A DNA stretch of 64,000 bases from Acidimicrobiaceae bacterium (GCA_025464005.1 JAODBO010000144.1:62001-126000), one strand, 5' to 3'. Counted from the first letter of the stretch, positions 1 to 10,107 are shown. The notes: generated by a model not told the origin, from the letters alone. Numbers and translations are program-made.

Positions 1-145
1 CGACGCCCCCTGACTCGACCGCGAACTCGGAAAACGCCGAAGGCAAGAATCGAGGATGGTGCTCGCGCATATCCGCGATGTAGCCGTAGACCGTCTCGGC
101 GGGTGCATCCACCGACCTCTCTACATCCACGTGGATGGTTCCCAT
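1..145 (-). CDS. SRPBCC/polyketide-cyclase-like protein, 5' part only
   Basis: The reverse strand reads from an ATG at 145 off the left window edge with no stop. The first 48 residues begin MGTIHVDVERSVDAPAETVY, then continue with GYIADMREHHPRFLP. This matches the usual beginning of SRPBCC (START-like) proteins: a beta strand, then a 'sVdAPaetVw.yiaD..r.p.f.P' pattern. These proteins bind hydrophobic ligands; no specific role can be given. AGGCAGG lies just upstream as a ribosome site. The gene is absent from the ORF track only because it is cut by the window. Confidence 0.72.
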   Translation of the reverse strand, partial: MGTIHVDVERSVDAPAETVYGYIADMREHHPRFLPSAFSEFAVESGGV

Positions 146-745
146 ATGACCTGCCTAGCACGACCGAGCCGGTGAGGCGAGGTGTCGTCGAACGGCGCGT
201 CCGCCTCACGGGTTCTCGAGCCGCGCCAAGGTGGCCTGATCGGCGCGGTAGGAGCTCTCACTCCGATCCAGCGATGGTCCTGTCCGCTCACGAGCGTTGT
301 CACGCGGGCTTCCACGACCGGGTGCGCAACGACGACCACTGCCGGCGGGGTAGAGGGATGGGAGGCGGGGGAGAGGTGAGGCCTGACCGGACCGGCGGAG
401 GTGACGAGCTGTCGTCTTAGAGTGGAGGGCGTACGCACGTCCGTGGTGTACGCGCCAACAGCAATGTCCTGATGTCCGGGAGCGCCAAGGGGTCCGCTCA
501 GTCGGTCGAGCCAGCGACGACGCAGTGCCAATCGAGTCGGCAGTCGGAGCTGCAGGGCCGGGACGCTCGAAGCGACGAGCCGTTACTGCGAGGGGGACTG
601 AGTCGATGCTTGCTCGGCACCTCGCACGCCGGGCTGTGCTGGACCACCGTCCGGGTGCTGATCTCGCCGCTCGGGCACCGGAGCGGCGAGCCCGTTTCGC
701 CCGACTGATCAGCGGGACGCTCGACATCGACAGCAGCGGCCCACG
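146..745. other. 600 bp without a convincing gene
   Basis: Several overlapping ORFs of 60-205 aa occur in both strands here, but all are arginine/proline/serine-rich shadow translations without recognisable domains or good ribosome sites. The stretch lies between the divergently read SRPBCC gene (minus) and the MFS gene (plus), so it presumably holds their promoters. No clear promoter or structured element was found. Confidence 0.5.
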
Positions 746-2143
746 ATGAGTGTTGAGCCAAGGTCGGGGCCGGACCCGGAATCGGACCCGGACCCGGGCT
801 CTGCCTCCGGGCAGCGGTCGCACCCGGACCAGGTCCCGTTCCCAGGCAGGATCCCAGGTCCTGAAGTACTGCCGACCTCAGTGCCCGGACCGGCCGGGCT
901 GCATCTTCATCACTGGAACGATCGGGCAGTAATCGGTCTGGCCGTGGCCGCGATGGCTGCCGGCTTCGGGCAGTTCGGCGCCGTGGCCGCCCTCGGTGAC
1001 GTGGCTCGAGGATTCGGTCGGGTGACCCACGGCCTGACCCTCGCGGACCAGGCCGGACTGTCGGGGACGGAGTTGGGTATCGGACTGGCGATCATGCGCT
1101 TGGCGTCGCTCGGCGGTCTTCCCATAACCGGCCTCGCCGATCGTTACGGGCGTCGAAAGATGCTGCTCGTCACCGTCACCGCGGGTCTGCTCCTGACCGT
1201 TGTCTCCGCGATCAGCCCGAGCTACTGGTGGTTCGTCGTCATCTTCGCGGCCGGGCGTCCGCTGCTCAGCGCAACGAATGTGCTTACGCAGGTCACTGCG
1301 GCGGAACAGACGGACTCGGCCGATCGAGCCAAGGCGGTGGCGCTGATGGCCGCGGGCTACGGCGTCGGCGCCGGAGTGATCGCGATCATCCACAGCCTCG
1401 CCTCGCGCACGCTCGGATTTCGAGGTCTGTTCGTGCTGGCGCTGATTCCTCTGGCGCTTCTGCCGGTCCTGCGGCGTTGGATCGAAGAGTCCGATCGCTT
1501 TGCCGTGGCCGCGGTCGCGTCGAAGCATCCCATGCCCGTGTTCGGCGCCGTGGCCCGGCCGTACCGCCGACGTCTCTTCCTGGTCGTGGTGCTCGCGTTC
1601 GCCGTTTCGGTGACGACGGGACCAGCCAACAGCTTCATCTTCCTGTTCGCGCAGAACTTCCTTCACCAGCGCGGCATCGTGACCGCGGCGATGATCGTCG
1701 GCGCCGGTGTCGCCGGGCTGGTCGGACTGCTAGTGGGACGGTGGCTGGCGGACCGGCTCGGACGGCGGCTCACTGCTTCCATCGCCATGGTGGCGGTCGC
1801 GCTGTTCGCCGTCCTCGCCTACTCGGGCTCGTCTGCGGCGCTCCTGTCCGGCTACATCCTCGGGGTCTTCGCGGGCGCAGCCTTCTCTCCGGCAGCTGGC
1901 GCCTTGGTCAACGAACTGTTCCCGACGTCGATACGGGCATCGGTCGCCGGCTGGGCCTTGGCCGCGGGCGTGATCGGCGCGGTGGCCGGTCTCGTCCTCT
2001 TCGGTGCCGTGGCCGACGTCGACAATCACTTCGCGCTGGCGGGGGTGATCACCTTCCTGCCGGCGTCGCTGTTTATGGTGCTGTTCTGGATGCTCCCGGA
2101 GACGCTCGGGCGAGAGCCGGAGGATCTCTGGCCCGACCTGTGA
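746..2143 (+). CDS. MFS transporter
   Basis: Integral-membrane major facilitator protein of up to 465 aa. Two six-helix halves are visible, each with the family motif A in the loop after its second helix: GLADRYGRRKMLL near residue 128 and GRWLADRLGRR near residue 330. The substrate is not predictable from sequence. The first ~45 residues are proline/aspartate-rich, are encoded by a repetitive ggacccgg-type stretch, and have no ribosome site in front, so the true start may be the in-frame GTG at 878, just before LHLHHWNDRAVIG. It stands alone between a non-coding stretch and the convergent ftsH. Confidence 0.85.
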   Translation: MSVEPRSGPDPESDPDPGSASGQRSHPDQVPFPGRIPGPEVLPTSVPGPAGLHLHHWNDRAVIGLAVAAMAAGFGQFGAVAALGDVARGFGRVTHGLTLADQAGLSGTELGIGLAIMRLASLGGLPITGLADRYGRRKMLLVTVTAGLLLTVVSAISPSYWWFVVIFAAGRPLLSATNVLTQVTAAEQTDSADRAKAVALMAAGYGVGAGVIAIIHSLASRTLGFRGLFVLALIPLALLPVLRRWIEESDRFAVAAVASKHPMPVFGAVARPYRRRLFLVVVLAFAVSVTTGPANSFIFLFAQNFLHQRGIVTAAMIVGAGVAGLVGLLVGRWLADRLGRRLTASIAMVAVALFAVLAYSGSSAALLSGYILGVFAGAAFSPAAGALVNELFPTSIRASVAGWALAAGVIGAVAGLVLFGAVADVDNHFALAGVITFLPASLFMVLFWMLPETLGREPEDLWPDL

Positions 2144-2234
2144 GAGCCGGCCACGAGCTCCCGGCTGGCAGCACCAGCCGCGCCGTTCACGCCGGCGGCC
2201 GTTTTCCGCACGCGTGCCTGCAGCAGCTGCATGC

Positions 2235-4253
2235 TCAGGGGGGCGGCCGTTTCGAGGGCGCGCGTTCGGCAGGTACGTGAGAGGAATGGTCGGTCGCGGG
2301 CACCGTCGCCGGGACCGGCTTGGTCGCCGTCGCTGCGGCCCTTTCCGGCGCCAGTGTGGCGCCGGCGCTGATCCCCGTCGGCTCGGGGACGCCGGCGATG
2401 GCGTACACCTCGGACCCGTCTACGGTCTCGCGGGCGAGCAGGAGGTCGACCAGGCGGCGCAGCTTTTCGTGGTTCTCGTTGAGCAGCTCGATCGCTTGCT
2501 GCTCCGCCCGGCGCAGCAACGCCGACACCTCGGAGTCGATTATCGCCTGGGTCTCCTCGGCGAACGGACGGCTCGAGAGACCCGGCCCCTCGCTGCCGAG
2601 GAACACCGAGCCGCCCTGGGGGTAGCCGACCGGACCGAGCTTGGCCGACAGACCGAATTCGCGCACCATCCGCACCGCCAGGTCCGTCGCGTTTGCCAGG
2701 TCGTTGGCGGCGCCGCTCGAGGCCTGTCCGAGCTCGACGAGCTCCGCCGCCCGGCCGCCGAGGCGGACGGCGAGGGCGTCGTACAGGTAGTCCTCGCCGT
2801 ACAGGTGGCGCTCGACGAGCGGGAGCTGCTCGGTGACGCCGAGAGCCTGACCGGCCGGAAGGATCGTCACCTTCGCGACCGGGTCTGCCTTCGGGCGCAG
2901 CGCGGCCACCAGGGCGTGGCCGGCCTCGTGGACGGCAACGGCGTGTTTCTCCTCGGGCAGCAGCACGTTCGAGCTCTCGCGGCGCCCGAGGAGGATGCGG
3001 TCGCGGGCCGCTTCGAAGTCCGAAGCGCGGATGACCTCGCGGTTGTCGCGAACCGCGAATATCGCGGCCTCGTTGACGAGATTGGCCAGGTCGGCACCGG
3101 AGAACCCGGGTGTGCCCCTCGCCACGACCTCGAGGTCCACGCTCGGGTCGAGCCTCTTGTCTCGGCTGTGGACCGCGAGAATGGCGACCCGCTCGGCGAG
3201 AACGGGGAGCGGGATCGTGACCTGACGGTCGAATCGCCCCGGGCGCAGCAGCGCGGGGTCGAGGACCTCCGGCCGGTTGGTCGCGGCAAGCACGACGATG
3301 CCCTCGGACATGTCGAACCCGTCCATCTCCGCCAGCAGCTGGTTGAGGGTCTGCTCGCGTTCGTCGTTGGCGACGAACGCACCCGATCCGCTCCGGCGCT
3401 GGCCGATGGCATCGATCTCGTCGACGAAGATGATCGCGGGAGCGCGCTTGCGGGCTTCGGCGAAGAGGTCCCGTACGCGCGCGGCGCCCACGCCGACGAA
3501 CATCTCGACGAAGCTCGATCCGCTCACCGAGAAGAACGGGACGTCGGCCTCTCCGGCGACCGCACGGGCGAGCAGCGTCTTGCCCGTTCCCGGAGGGCCG
3601 ACCATCAGGATGCCGCGCGGGGCCATCGCGCCCGCCCGGCGGTAGCGGTCAGGATGCCTGAGGAAGTCGACGACCTCGACGATCTCCTGCTTGGCTCCGT
3701 CGTAGCCGGCGACGTCGGCAAAGGTCGTCTTGGGCCGGTCGGCGTCGAAGACCTTGGCGCGGGACTTTCCGACGCCCATCACGCCCTGCAGCTGGCTGGA
3801 GGCGCCTCGTGACAGGCGGAACCAGATGTAGCCGATGATGACGAAGGGCAGGAGCAGGATCACCCACGAGAGCACCTCGGAGCCGAAGGAGGGGCCGGAG
3901 GACGTCGCGTCGATCTGGACGTTGTCCCTCTCGAGCTCGTTGAGGAGCGTCTGACCGGCCAGCTGGATCGGTATCTCGGTCGTGTACTTCGTGCCGTTCG
4001 CGAGGGTCCCCGAGGCGCCGCCGGTCGAGGTTATGGTCACGGTTTTGACCTGGTGGGCAGCCACGTCCTTCAAGAAGCGCGAGTACGTCAGGTTGACGGG
4101 CTGGGTGATGCGCGTCGCCGGGAGCACGAAGTAGAGCACGACGAAGATCGCCAGAGCGATCCCCCAGAGCCAGTGTCGCCACGGCGGCGGCGCCGGGGGA
4201 GCGGTCGGTGTGGACTTGTCGCCCCGCGGTGGAGGACTCGCCTGCTTGGTCAT
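2235..4253 (-). CDS. ftsH: ATP-dependent zinc metalloprotease FtsH
   Basis: Membrane-anchored AAA+ protease that degrades misfolded and short-lived membrane or cytosolic proteins as a hexamer. The 672 aa show one transmembrane helix at about 28-46, an extracytoplasmic FtsH-ext domain, a second helix at about 128-146, the AAA module with Walker A GPPGTGKT (about 218-225), Walker B IIFVDEID and the second-region-of-homology ATNRP...RPGRFDR. The M41 peptidase domain has the zinc site HEAGH at about 442. A proline-rich cytosolic N-terminus and an alanine/proline tail are additions without known function. It is monocistronic here. The start at 4253 is set by a GGGGG ribosome site 6 nt upstream. 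Confidence 0.97.
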   Translation of the reverse strand: MTKQASPPPRGDKSTPTAPPAPPPWRHWLWGIALAIFVVLYFVLPATRITQPVNLTYSRFLKDVAAHQVKTVTITSTGGASGTLANGTKYTTEIPIQLAGQTLLNELERDNVQIDATSSGPSFGSEVLSWVILLLPFVIIGYIWFRLSRGASSQLQGVMGVGKSRAKVFDADRPKTTFADVAGYDGAKQEIVEVVDFLRHPDRYRRAGAMAPRGILMVGPPGTGKTLLARAVAGEADVPFFSVSGSSFVEMFVGVGAARVRDLFAEARKRAPAIIFVDEIDAIGQRRSGSGAFVANDEREQTLNQLLAEMDGFDMSEGIVVLAATNRPEVLDPALLRPGRFDRQVTIPLPVLAERVAILAVHSRDKRLDPSVDLEVVARGTPGFSGADLANLVNEAAIFAVRDNREVIRASDFEAARDRILLGRRESSNVLLPEEKHAVAVHEAGHALVAALRPKADPVAKVTILPAGQALGVTEQLPLVERHLYGEDYLYDALAVRLGGRAAELVELGQASSGAANDLANATDLAVRMVREFGLSAKLGPVGYPQGGSVFLGSEGPGLSSRPFAEETQAIIDSEVSALLRRAEQQAIELLNENHEKLRRLVDLLLARETVDGSEVYAIAGVPEPTGISAGATLAPERAAATATKPVPATVPATDHSSHVPAERAPSKRPPP

Positions 4254-4257
4254 GGAG

Positions 4258-4279
4258 GACCCCCTTTGGGGGGATCTTA
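4258..4279 (-). promoter_or_regulatory. ftsH promoter -10 box and C5/G5 inverted repeat
   Basis: On the minus strand TAAGAT (4279-4274) is followed by a CCCCC-AAA-GGGGG inverted repeat and then the ftsH ATG. The second arm doubles as the ribosome site. If TAAGAT is the -10 box, transcription would begin in or near the AAA loop, so the repeat may act as DNA (an operator) rather than as an RNA hairpin. Confidence 0.4.
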
Positions 4280-4329
4280 GGTACGTGCCCGCGATGATTG
4301 CGATAGGCGCGCAGTCGGCGCATGTCCTC

Positions 4330-5532
4330 CTATGCGAGCTCGGCGAGACCTTCCAGGAGCCGGTCCACGTCCGATCGATCGCTGTAGTGCACGAGGCCAG
4401 CCCGCACCGCGCCCCCCGAGGAGTAGATCCCGAGCGCAGTCGTGAGCTCGTAGGCGTAGTTGTCGCCGCTCCAGACGTTCACTCCACGCGAGGCGAGGTG
4501 CTCGGCCACCGATCTGGGGGAACGGTCGCCGACGGTGAAGTACGCGGTCGCCGCCCGGTACGTCGCCTTCCCGTACGTCGTCACGTCCGCCATGGCTTCG
4601 AGGCCCGCGAGCAACACGGCGAAGAGCTCCTGCTCGTGACGTTCCGACGCCGCCATCGAGGCCAGAACGCGCTCGCGCCGCGAGCCCGTGGCCTCGGGAT
4701 CGAGGGAGGCGAGGTGATCGACGGCGGCGGTCACCCCGGCGAGGTCGGCGAAGGCGCTCGTGCCCCACTCGAAACGCGCAGGCACCTCGTCGCTCGACGG
4801 CGCCAGCTTGTCGGTGTGGATCGTCTCGAGCAGATCCGGGTCGGCGACGACCGCGCCGATGTGCGGGCCGGCCCACTTGTAGGCGCTCGTGGCGTAGAAA
4901 TCGGCCCCGAGGGCGGCGACGTCGACCGGACCATGAGGCGTCGCATGGACCCCGTCCACATAGACGAGTGCTCCGGCCGAGTGCGCCGTGGCGGCTATGG
5001 CCGCTACGTCAGGGCGCGTGCCGATCGCGTTGCTGGCGGCGGTGACCGCTACCAGCTTCGTCCGAGGCCCGACGAGATCGCGGTACTGGTCGGTCGGCAG
5101 CTCACCGGTCCCGGTGTCGACTTCGGCCCATCTGACGGCAACGCCCGCCCGCTCGGCTGCTTGGATCCAGGGGCGGACATTCGCGTCGTGATCGAGCTGG
5201 GACACGACGATCTCGTCGCCGGCGGACCACTGCTTCGCGAGAGCTGCGGACAGCCGGTAGGTCAGCGTCGTCATGTTGGGTCCGAGCACGACCCCGTCCG
5301 CGCCGCCCCCGACGAGGTCCGCCACGGCCTGGCGGCACCCGCGCACGATCGCGTCCGACCTAGCGCTCGCCGGGAACGCGCCGCCGACGTTGCCGATGCC
5401 CTCACGGTAGGCCCCGGCGATCGCGTCGATGACCGACGTCGGTACCTGGGTACCGGCTGCGCCGTCGAGATAAGCGTGGCCATCGGCCAGGGCGGGGAAC
5501 TTCGCCCGCACGGTAGCGATGTCGTACGGCAC
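4330..5532 (-). CDS. PLP-dependent cysteine-desulfurase-like aminotransferase (VC1184 type)
   Basis: A 400-aa fold-type I PLP enzyme of the aminotransferase class V group. The PLP lysine lies in the motif TSAYKWAGPH, preceded by VDGVHATPHG holding the cofactor-binding Asp and His. The QLDHDANVRPW segment is typical of the VC1184-like subfamily rather than IscS/SufS. No catalytic-loop cysteine typical of IscS is evident, so sulfur transfer is unproven. The ORF track begins far upstream; I chose GTG 5532 because GAAGGAG lies 9 nt before it and MPYDIATVRAKFPAL is the normal family N-terminus. No Fe-S cluster genes are adjacent. Confidence 0.85.
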   Translation of the reverse strand: MPYDIATVRAKFPALADGHAYLDGAAGTQVPTSVIDAIAGAYREGIGNVGGAFPASARSDAIVRGCRQAVADLVGGGADGVVLGPNMTTLTYRLSAALAKQWSAGDEIVVSQLDHDANVRPWIQAAERAGVAVRWAEVDTGTGELPTDQYRDLVGPRTKLVAVTAASNAIGTRPDVAAIAATAHSAGALVYVDGVHATPHGPVDVAALGADFYATSAYKWAGPHIGAVVADPDLLETIHTDKLAPSSDEVPARFEWGTSAFADLAGVTAAVDHLASLDPEATGSRRERVLASMAASERHEQELFAVLLAGLEAMADVTTYGKATYRAATAYFTVGDRSPRSVAEHLASRGVNVWSGDNYAYELTTALGIYSSGGAVRAGLVHYSDRSDVDRLLEGLAELA

Positions 5533-5704
5533 GTGTCGGTGCTCCTTCGTAGTCGGGCGATCGGGCTCGCCGAGTTCTGCGGTCGTGGGCCCTCGAGGCC
5601 CGCTCCTCGCTCGGTCGTCCGAGAATAGTGGGGCCGCCCGCCGGGAACGGGCCTGCACGCGACCGTCCGGGCGCCGCGACGCCGGGTACGCGTCGGCAGA
5701 GCGC

Positions 5705-6538
5705 TCAGGAGAGCAGGTGCAGTCCGCGGGCGACCGGTCCGGCGTCCGGCGGGGGCGCGACCGCCGGGCCGTACGCGCCGAGCGCGGCACCGACCTGGTC
5801 GGCGAGGGTGACCGCCACGCGGAGCTGCTCCGGCCCGACGTGCGAGCCAGCGGCGAAGCGCAAGGCGAAATAGCCGAGCTGCTCGCCCTGGCTGAAGACC
5901 GGGAGCTCGGCCCAGCCGAGCGGCTTGGCCCGAGCACTCGACTCCTCGGACCCGGTGACCAACGAGCCGTCGCGCGCGACTCGGGTCGCGCCGATGCTCG
6001 GCGGGAGCGCCTCGAACCGGCAGTCGCTGAGATTGAGGAGCTGGCCGATCTCGGTGGCGACGGCTCCGACGACCTCGATCGGCTCGTTGCCATCCGCGAG
6101 CATCCGCGCCGCTAAGCGGACGGAATCGAAGTTCGCGGTCTGGGTCGCGGACGCGACCCGCTGGCGCACGACCCGGCGGGAACATTCGCCGGCGACCAGT
6201 GCGACGATCGCCAGGACGACCGTCGTCTCGAGGTCGGGCTGGCGGGCGATGGCGAGCTCGTCGTAGGGGCGGGTCGCGAAGAACTCGAAGCTGAGCGACG
6301 CAGCGAGCGCCCCGCCGATGACAGCGGTGCGCCGCCCCGAGATCGACAGGGCCATGACGACGACGACGAGGGCGAGAGCGAGGTCGAGATTGGGCAGCCG
6401 GTCCCGGAGCGGGATGAACGCTGCCGAGCAGCCGATCGGCACCGCTATCGACGCGGCGATCGCGGCTGTCCTGGCGAGTCGAGCGGCGCGGCGAGAGCCG
6501 CCCGGGCCGGACGCGGCGGACGAGGACCCGCGAGCCAC
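5705..6538 (-). CDS. DUF4118 (KdpD-type membrane domain) sensor-like protein without kinase
   Basis: About 277 aa. Residues 20-125 carry four hydrophobic helices with the KdpD-like sequence SFEFFATRPYDELAI, the hallmark of the DUF4118 domain. The C-terminal half (about 130-260) resembles a GAF-like sensory domain. No histidine-kinase H-box or ATPase domain follows, so this is a membrane sensor module or a partner of a kinase elsewhere. The longest ORF starts at ATG 6553, but GGGAGG sits 7 nt before the GTG at 6538, which I prefer. The potassium-uptake KdpD resemblance is notable beside the KimA-like permease read divergently. Confidence 0.75.
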   Translation of the reverse strand: MARGSSSAASGPGGSRRAARLARTAAIAASIAVPIGCSAAFIPLRDRLPNLDLALALVVVVMALSISGRRTAVIGGALAASLSFEFFATRPYDELAIARQPDLETTVVLAIVALVAGECSRRVVRQRVASATQTANFDSVRLAARMLADGNEPIEVVGAVATEIGQLLNLSDCRFEALPPSIGATRVARDGSLVTGSEESSARAKPLGWAELPVFSQGEQLGYFALRFAAGSHVGPEQLRVAVTLADQVGAALGAYGPAVAPPPDAGPVARGLHLLS

Positions 6539-6711
6539 GACGACACCTCCCATAGCTCCAGATGATACGACTGTCGCCGCTTGCGACTCCTATCACGCCA
6601 GTGGAGCCCCAATGGGTGCTTCCTGTTGACGGCTGAGGTCCTCGGCCTGCCGCTAATGTGACGCCGGTCCGCGCGGGCGGTTCCGGGGGGCACGGGGGCG
6701 CAGGGCGATAT

Positions 6712-9129
6712 ATGGCGGACGTCGAGCAGGACGCGGAGGTGGACGTCGGGCCGGGCGGTCGCCTGCGCATCGATTCCGAGGATGCGCACGCTCCCGAGTG
6801 GGCCGCGACGCCGCGCGCACCTGCGGCCGGCTTGCGCCCCGAGCTGCCGGAGAGCCGGGGTTACCGGCTGAAGCGTCTGCTCCTCGGGGCGCCGCTCACG
6901 AGCGACCAGCTCTACGACGAGCGTCTCGGCAAGCCGACGGCGCTCGCAGTGCTCTCGTCCGACGTCATGTCGTCGTGCGCCTACGCGACCGAGTCGATCC
7001 TGCGGATCCTGCTCCCCGCGGCCGGCGTCGCTGCCTTCGCGCTCATCACGCCGATCACCTTGCTACTGCTCGTAGTGCTCGGCGTGGTCTGCCTCTGCTA
7101 CCGCCAAGTGGTCCAGGCGTACCCCGTGAGCGGCGGCTCCTACGTCGTCAGCAGGGAGAACTTCGGCTACTCGGTGGCCCAGATCCCTGCAGCGGCGCTT
7201 CTGTGCAGCTATGTGCTCACCGTGGCCGTGTCGGTCGCGGCAGGTGTCGACGCGGTGATCTCGGCAATCCCGGCGCTCGCGCCGTACCCCGTCGAGCTGT
7301 CGATCGGCTTCGTCCTGCTCCTCACCTACGGCAACCTGCGCGGGATCCGTGAGGCAGGACAGGTGTTCGCCGTGCCGACGTACTGGTTCTTCGTATCGAT
7401 GGGCGCGCTCTTCATCGCGGGCTTGGTGCGTCTCGCCGTCTCTGGCCATCTGCACCGCTATTCCGCGCACGCCGCCGGCCACGTCCCTGTCGGTACCGCC
7501 GGCGGGGGGCTTCTCCTCGGGGTCTCCGTCTTCATCTTCATGCGCGCCTTCGCGAACGGCGGCTCGGCGATGACCGGGATGGAGGCGATCTCGAACGCCG
7601 TGACGGTGTTCAAGGAGCCGCAGGTGAAGAACGCGCGGGCGACGCTCGTGCTGATGGCGTCCATCCTCGGCGTCATGTTCGTCGGTGTGTCGGCGATGGC
7701 GGCCGTCACCCACGCAGTGCCGTTCTTGCTGGGAACGCCGACGGTCCTCTCGCAGCTCGGCCGCGCCGTGTTCGGCGCCAGCCCGGCGGGGAGCGTGGGC
7801 TACTACTCGCTCCAGTTCTCGACGGCCCTCATCCTCATCCTCGGCGCGAACACGAGCTTCAACGGCTTCCCACTTCTCGTGAGCTTCATCGCACAAGACG
7901 CCTACCTACCGCGTCCCCTCACGACGCGCGGTCACCGCCTCGTCTACTCGAACGGCATCGTCCTCCTGGCGGGCGTCTCGGTCGCCCTCCTCCTGGCGAC
8001 GCGCGCCAACGTGTCGAGCCTGATCCCCCTGTACGCGTGCACGGTCTTCACCGGCTTCACGATGGCGGGCGCCGGCATGACGCAGTACCACCGCAAGCAT
8101 CCGGGCCCGCACCAGCGCCGGAACCTCGCCATCAACGGGACCGCCTTCGTGGCGAGCGCCGTCGTGACGGCCATCTTCGTCGTGACCGAGTTCACGCGCG
8201 GCGCTTGGCTCGTCGTCGTGGCCATACCTCTCATCGTCTTCGTGCTCTCGCGTACCCATCGTCGCTACCGGGCCGAGAAGGAGGTGCTCGCCGAGGACCT
8301 CGCCGTGCCCGCTCCCGCCGAGCGTGTGCTCCGTCACCACGCCGTCGTCGTCCTCGTCGATCGTCTGGACCTGTCGACTGCGCGGGCACTGCAGCTTGCC
8401 GGATCGCTCACCTCTTCGGGCGACGTCCGCGCCGTCCACTTCGCCGTCGACGTGGAGCGAGCAGAACGGATCGCGGCCTTCTGGCGCCAACCCGGCCTGA
8501 TGCACGTGCCGCTCGACGTCGTCGAGTGCCCTGACCGCCGCATCGTGCGAGCCGCGACGGAGCTCGCTGCCGACCTCGCCGCCGACGGGGACACCGAGGT
8601 GACCCTGGTGCTCCCGCGGCGCGCGCACCGCGGAGTCGCGTACCGGCTGCTGCACGACCAGACGGCCGATCGCATCGTCGTTGCCGTGAATCAGATACCT
8701 CACGTCAGTGCCACGATCGCCCCCTTCGACCCGACCGGCATTCTTCGGCGGCGAGCCATGGCGGAAGGCAAGATTGGGAAGCAGGCCACGTCTTCGAAGG
8801 ACGACCCAAGGAGGTCAGCCATGGTGGAGGGCGCGATACCGCTCGGCGAGCTGACGTACCGCCAGCGGGCGGTTGTTGCGGGCAGAGTGCGCACCGTGCG
8901 CGTCCAGCCCTGGTCCGGCGTCTCGGTGCTCGAGTGCACGATCGTCGACGACTCCGGAGCGCTTCGGATCGTCTTCCTCGGGCGCCGTTCGATAGCAGGG
9001 ATCGAGCCGGGTGCCGTGCTGCGCGCCGAGGGGATGGTCGGCCAGCACGGAGGCCGGCTCGCGATGATCAACCCGAGCTACGACCTCGTCGCCCCGCCGA
9101 CGAGCGGGGTCGGCCACGCGGCCTCCTGA
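6712..9129 (+). CDS. KimA-like APC permease fused to a C-terminal OB-fold domain
   Basis: An 805-aa protein with three parts: an APC-superfamily permease with about 12 helices (about 45-490; SSDVMSSCAYATESIL near the start resembles the KimA/YdaO group of potassium transporters), a cytosolic USP-like domain (about 520-660; VVVLVDRLDLSTARALQLAG), and after about residue 703 an OB-fold (GRVRTVRVQPWSG...LRIVFLGRR). The potassium role is inferred from the family. A -10-like TAATGT at 6654-6659 overlaps the GTG used by the ORF track (6658), so the ATG at 6712 is the better start. From memory, mycobacteria encode a related permease (Rv2690c) and an OB-fold protein (Rv2694c) as separate nearby genes. 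Confidence 0.85.
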   Translation: MADVEQDAEVDVGPGGRLRIDSEDAHAPEWAATPRAPAAGLRPELPESRGYRLKRLLLGAPLTSDQLYDERLGKPTALAVLSSDVMSSCAYATESILRILLPAAGVAAFALITPITLLLLVVLGVVCLCYRQVVQAYPVSGGSYVVSRENFGYSVAQIPAAALLCSYVLTVAVSVAAGVDAVISAIPALAPYPVELSIGFVLLLTYGNLRGIREAGQVFAVPTYWFFVSMGALFIAGLVRLAVSGHLHRYSAHAAGHVPVGTAGGGLLLGVSVFIFMRAFANGGSAMTGMEAISNAVTVFKEPQVKNARATLVLMASILGVMFVGVSAMAAVTHAVPFLLGTPTVLSQLGRAVFGASPAGSVGYYSLQFSTALILILGANTSFNGFPLLVSFIAQDAYLPRPLTTRGHRLVYSNGIVLLAGVSVALLLATRANVSSLIPLYACTVFTGFTMAGAGMTQYHRKHPGPHQRRNLAINGTAFVASAVVTAIFVVTEFTRGAWLVVVAIPLIVFVLSRTHRRYRAEKEVLAEDLAVPAPAERVLRHHAVVVLVDRLDLSTARALQLAGSLTSSGDVRAVHFAVDVERAERIAAFWRQPGLMHVPLDVVECPDRRIVRAATELAADLAADGDTEVTLVLPRRAHRGVAYRLLHDQTADRIVVAVNQIPHVSATIAPFDPTGILRRRAMAEGKIGKQATSSKDDPRRSAMVEGAIPLGELTYRQRAVVAGRVRTVRVQPWSGVSVLECTIVDDSGALRIVFLGRRSIAGIEPGAVLRAEGMVGQHGGRLAMINPSYDLVAPPTSGVGHAAS

Positions 9130-9222
9130 ACGTCCCCCCGCATTCCAGGCGCGCTATCTAGTCGCCCCAGTTGGCCCCATCGCGGCGGCGCTCCCTCGGG
9201 CGCTGTCGACCTAGCGAGCCCC

Positions 9223-9999
9223 TTACGAGCGGGACGACCTCCCTCTGCGGTCACCTCGGGCGCGATGCTTCGGGCTCTCGCCGGTGTTGACGAGATCTTG
9301 GGCGACGTCACGGAGCCTGCGGTTGAAGTGCTGGGACGCACGGCGCAAGATCTCGAACGCCTGGCGTGCCGTGATCCGCTCGCGTTCCATCAAGATCCCC
9401 TGAGCCTGTCCGATGAGCTCGCGGGTCGTGAGGGCGGCATTGAGGTTCTCGGCCAGACGCTCGTCGTCCTCGTGGGTGCGTGCGACGGTGAGGGCGAGCC
9501 CGGCGAGCGATGCGAGGATCACGCCCTTGGCCCGGTCGACGGCGCCGAACGCGGCGGGGTAGCGCGAGTAGAGGTTGAGCGCGCCCAGATTGCGGTCGGT
9601 CGCCAGGGGAAGTGCAAGCATGCTGTGCAGGTCGAATGAGGTCATCGCGCGCCCGAACTGGGGCCAGCGGTCCTCATCGGCCAGATCGTCGACGTAGATG
9701 ATGAGCTGGTTGGCGATGGCGTCGCGGGTTGGGCCCTCGCCGGTGGAGCGTTGCAGGGCGTCGATCTCGTCGACGAGCGGGTCGGTGTATACGGGCGGCG
9801 AGATGACGTCTCCCTCGACGAGGACGATGCCCGCGAAGTCACAACCTTCGACGGTGACCACGGACAGCTCGACGACCTCGGCCAGGGTATCGGTGGCGCT
9901 CCCGGCGCCGAAGATGATCCGGGCCGTGTCGGAGAAGCCGCGCGCGAGCTCGCCGAGCGGGTCTCCGTCCGCGATTGGCGCACCTTGGCTGAGATCCAC
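9223..9999 (-). CDS. GAF-ANTAR transcription antitermination regulator
   Basis: A 258-aa cytosolic regulator. Residues about 35-180 form a GAF sensory domain (LPLATDRNLGALNLYSR near its end). Residues about 187-245 form an ANTAR RNA-binding domain (ELIGQAQGILMERERITARQAFEILRRAS). ANTAR proteins bind paired hexaloop stem-loops in mRNA leaders and prevent termination, usually when phosphorylated or ligand-bound. The ORF track extends this gene to 10581; GTG 9999 is preferred because AGGAGG lies exactly 7 nt upstream and the upstream extension has shadow composition. It is divergent from the WhiB gene. The signal sensed cannot be predicted. Confidence 0.88.
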   Translation of the reverse strand: MDLSQGAPIADGDPLGELARGFSDTARIIFGAGSATDTLAEVVELSVVTVEGCDFAGIVLVEGDVISPPVYTDPLVDEIDALQRSTGEGPTRDAIANQLIIYVDDLADEDRWPQFGRAMTSFDLHSMLALPLATDRNLGALNLYSRYPAAFGAVDRAKGVILASLAGLALTVARTHEDDERLAENLNAALTTRELIGQAQGILMERERITARQAFEILRRASQHFNRRLRDVAQDLVNTGESPKHRARGDRRGRSSRS

Positions 10000-10107
10000 A
10001 GTCCCGCCTCCTGTCGCTCGAAGTATCGCACCCGAGCGACAGGCGAGCCTCGAGGACAATGCTCGGAACGGAGCAAGTCCGTTCACCCATTGCGTTGCAC
10101 GTAGCCA

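Noticed and set aside
103-823. Several 60-205 aa ORFs at the left end
   Set aside because: Overlapping, low-complexity translations with no domains; none has a convincing ribosome site or -10 box.
2214-3812. 532-aa plus-strand ORF opposite ftsH
   Set aside because: Antisense shadow; the ftsH frame has every catalytic motif.
4258-4276. RNA thermometer at the ftsH ribosome site
   Set aside because: The CCCCC-AAA-GGGGG hairpin looked attractive for a heat-shock gene, but the likely -10 box TAAGAT places the transcription start inside the hairpin, so the 5' arm would not be in the mRNA.
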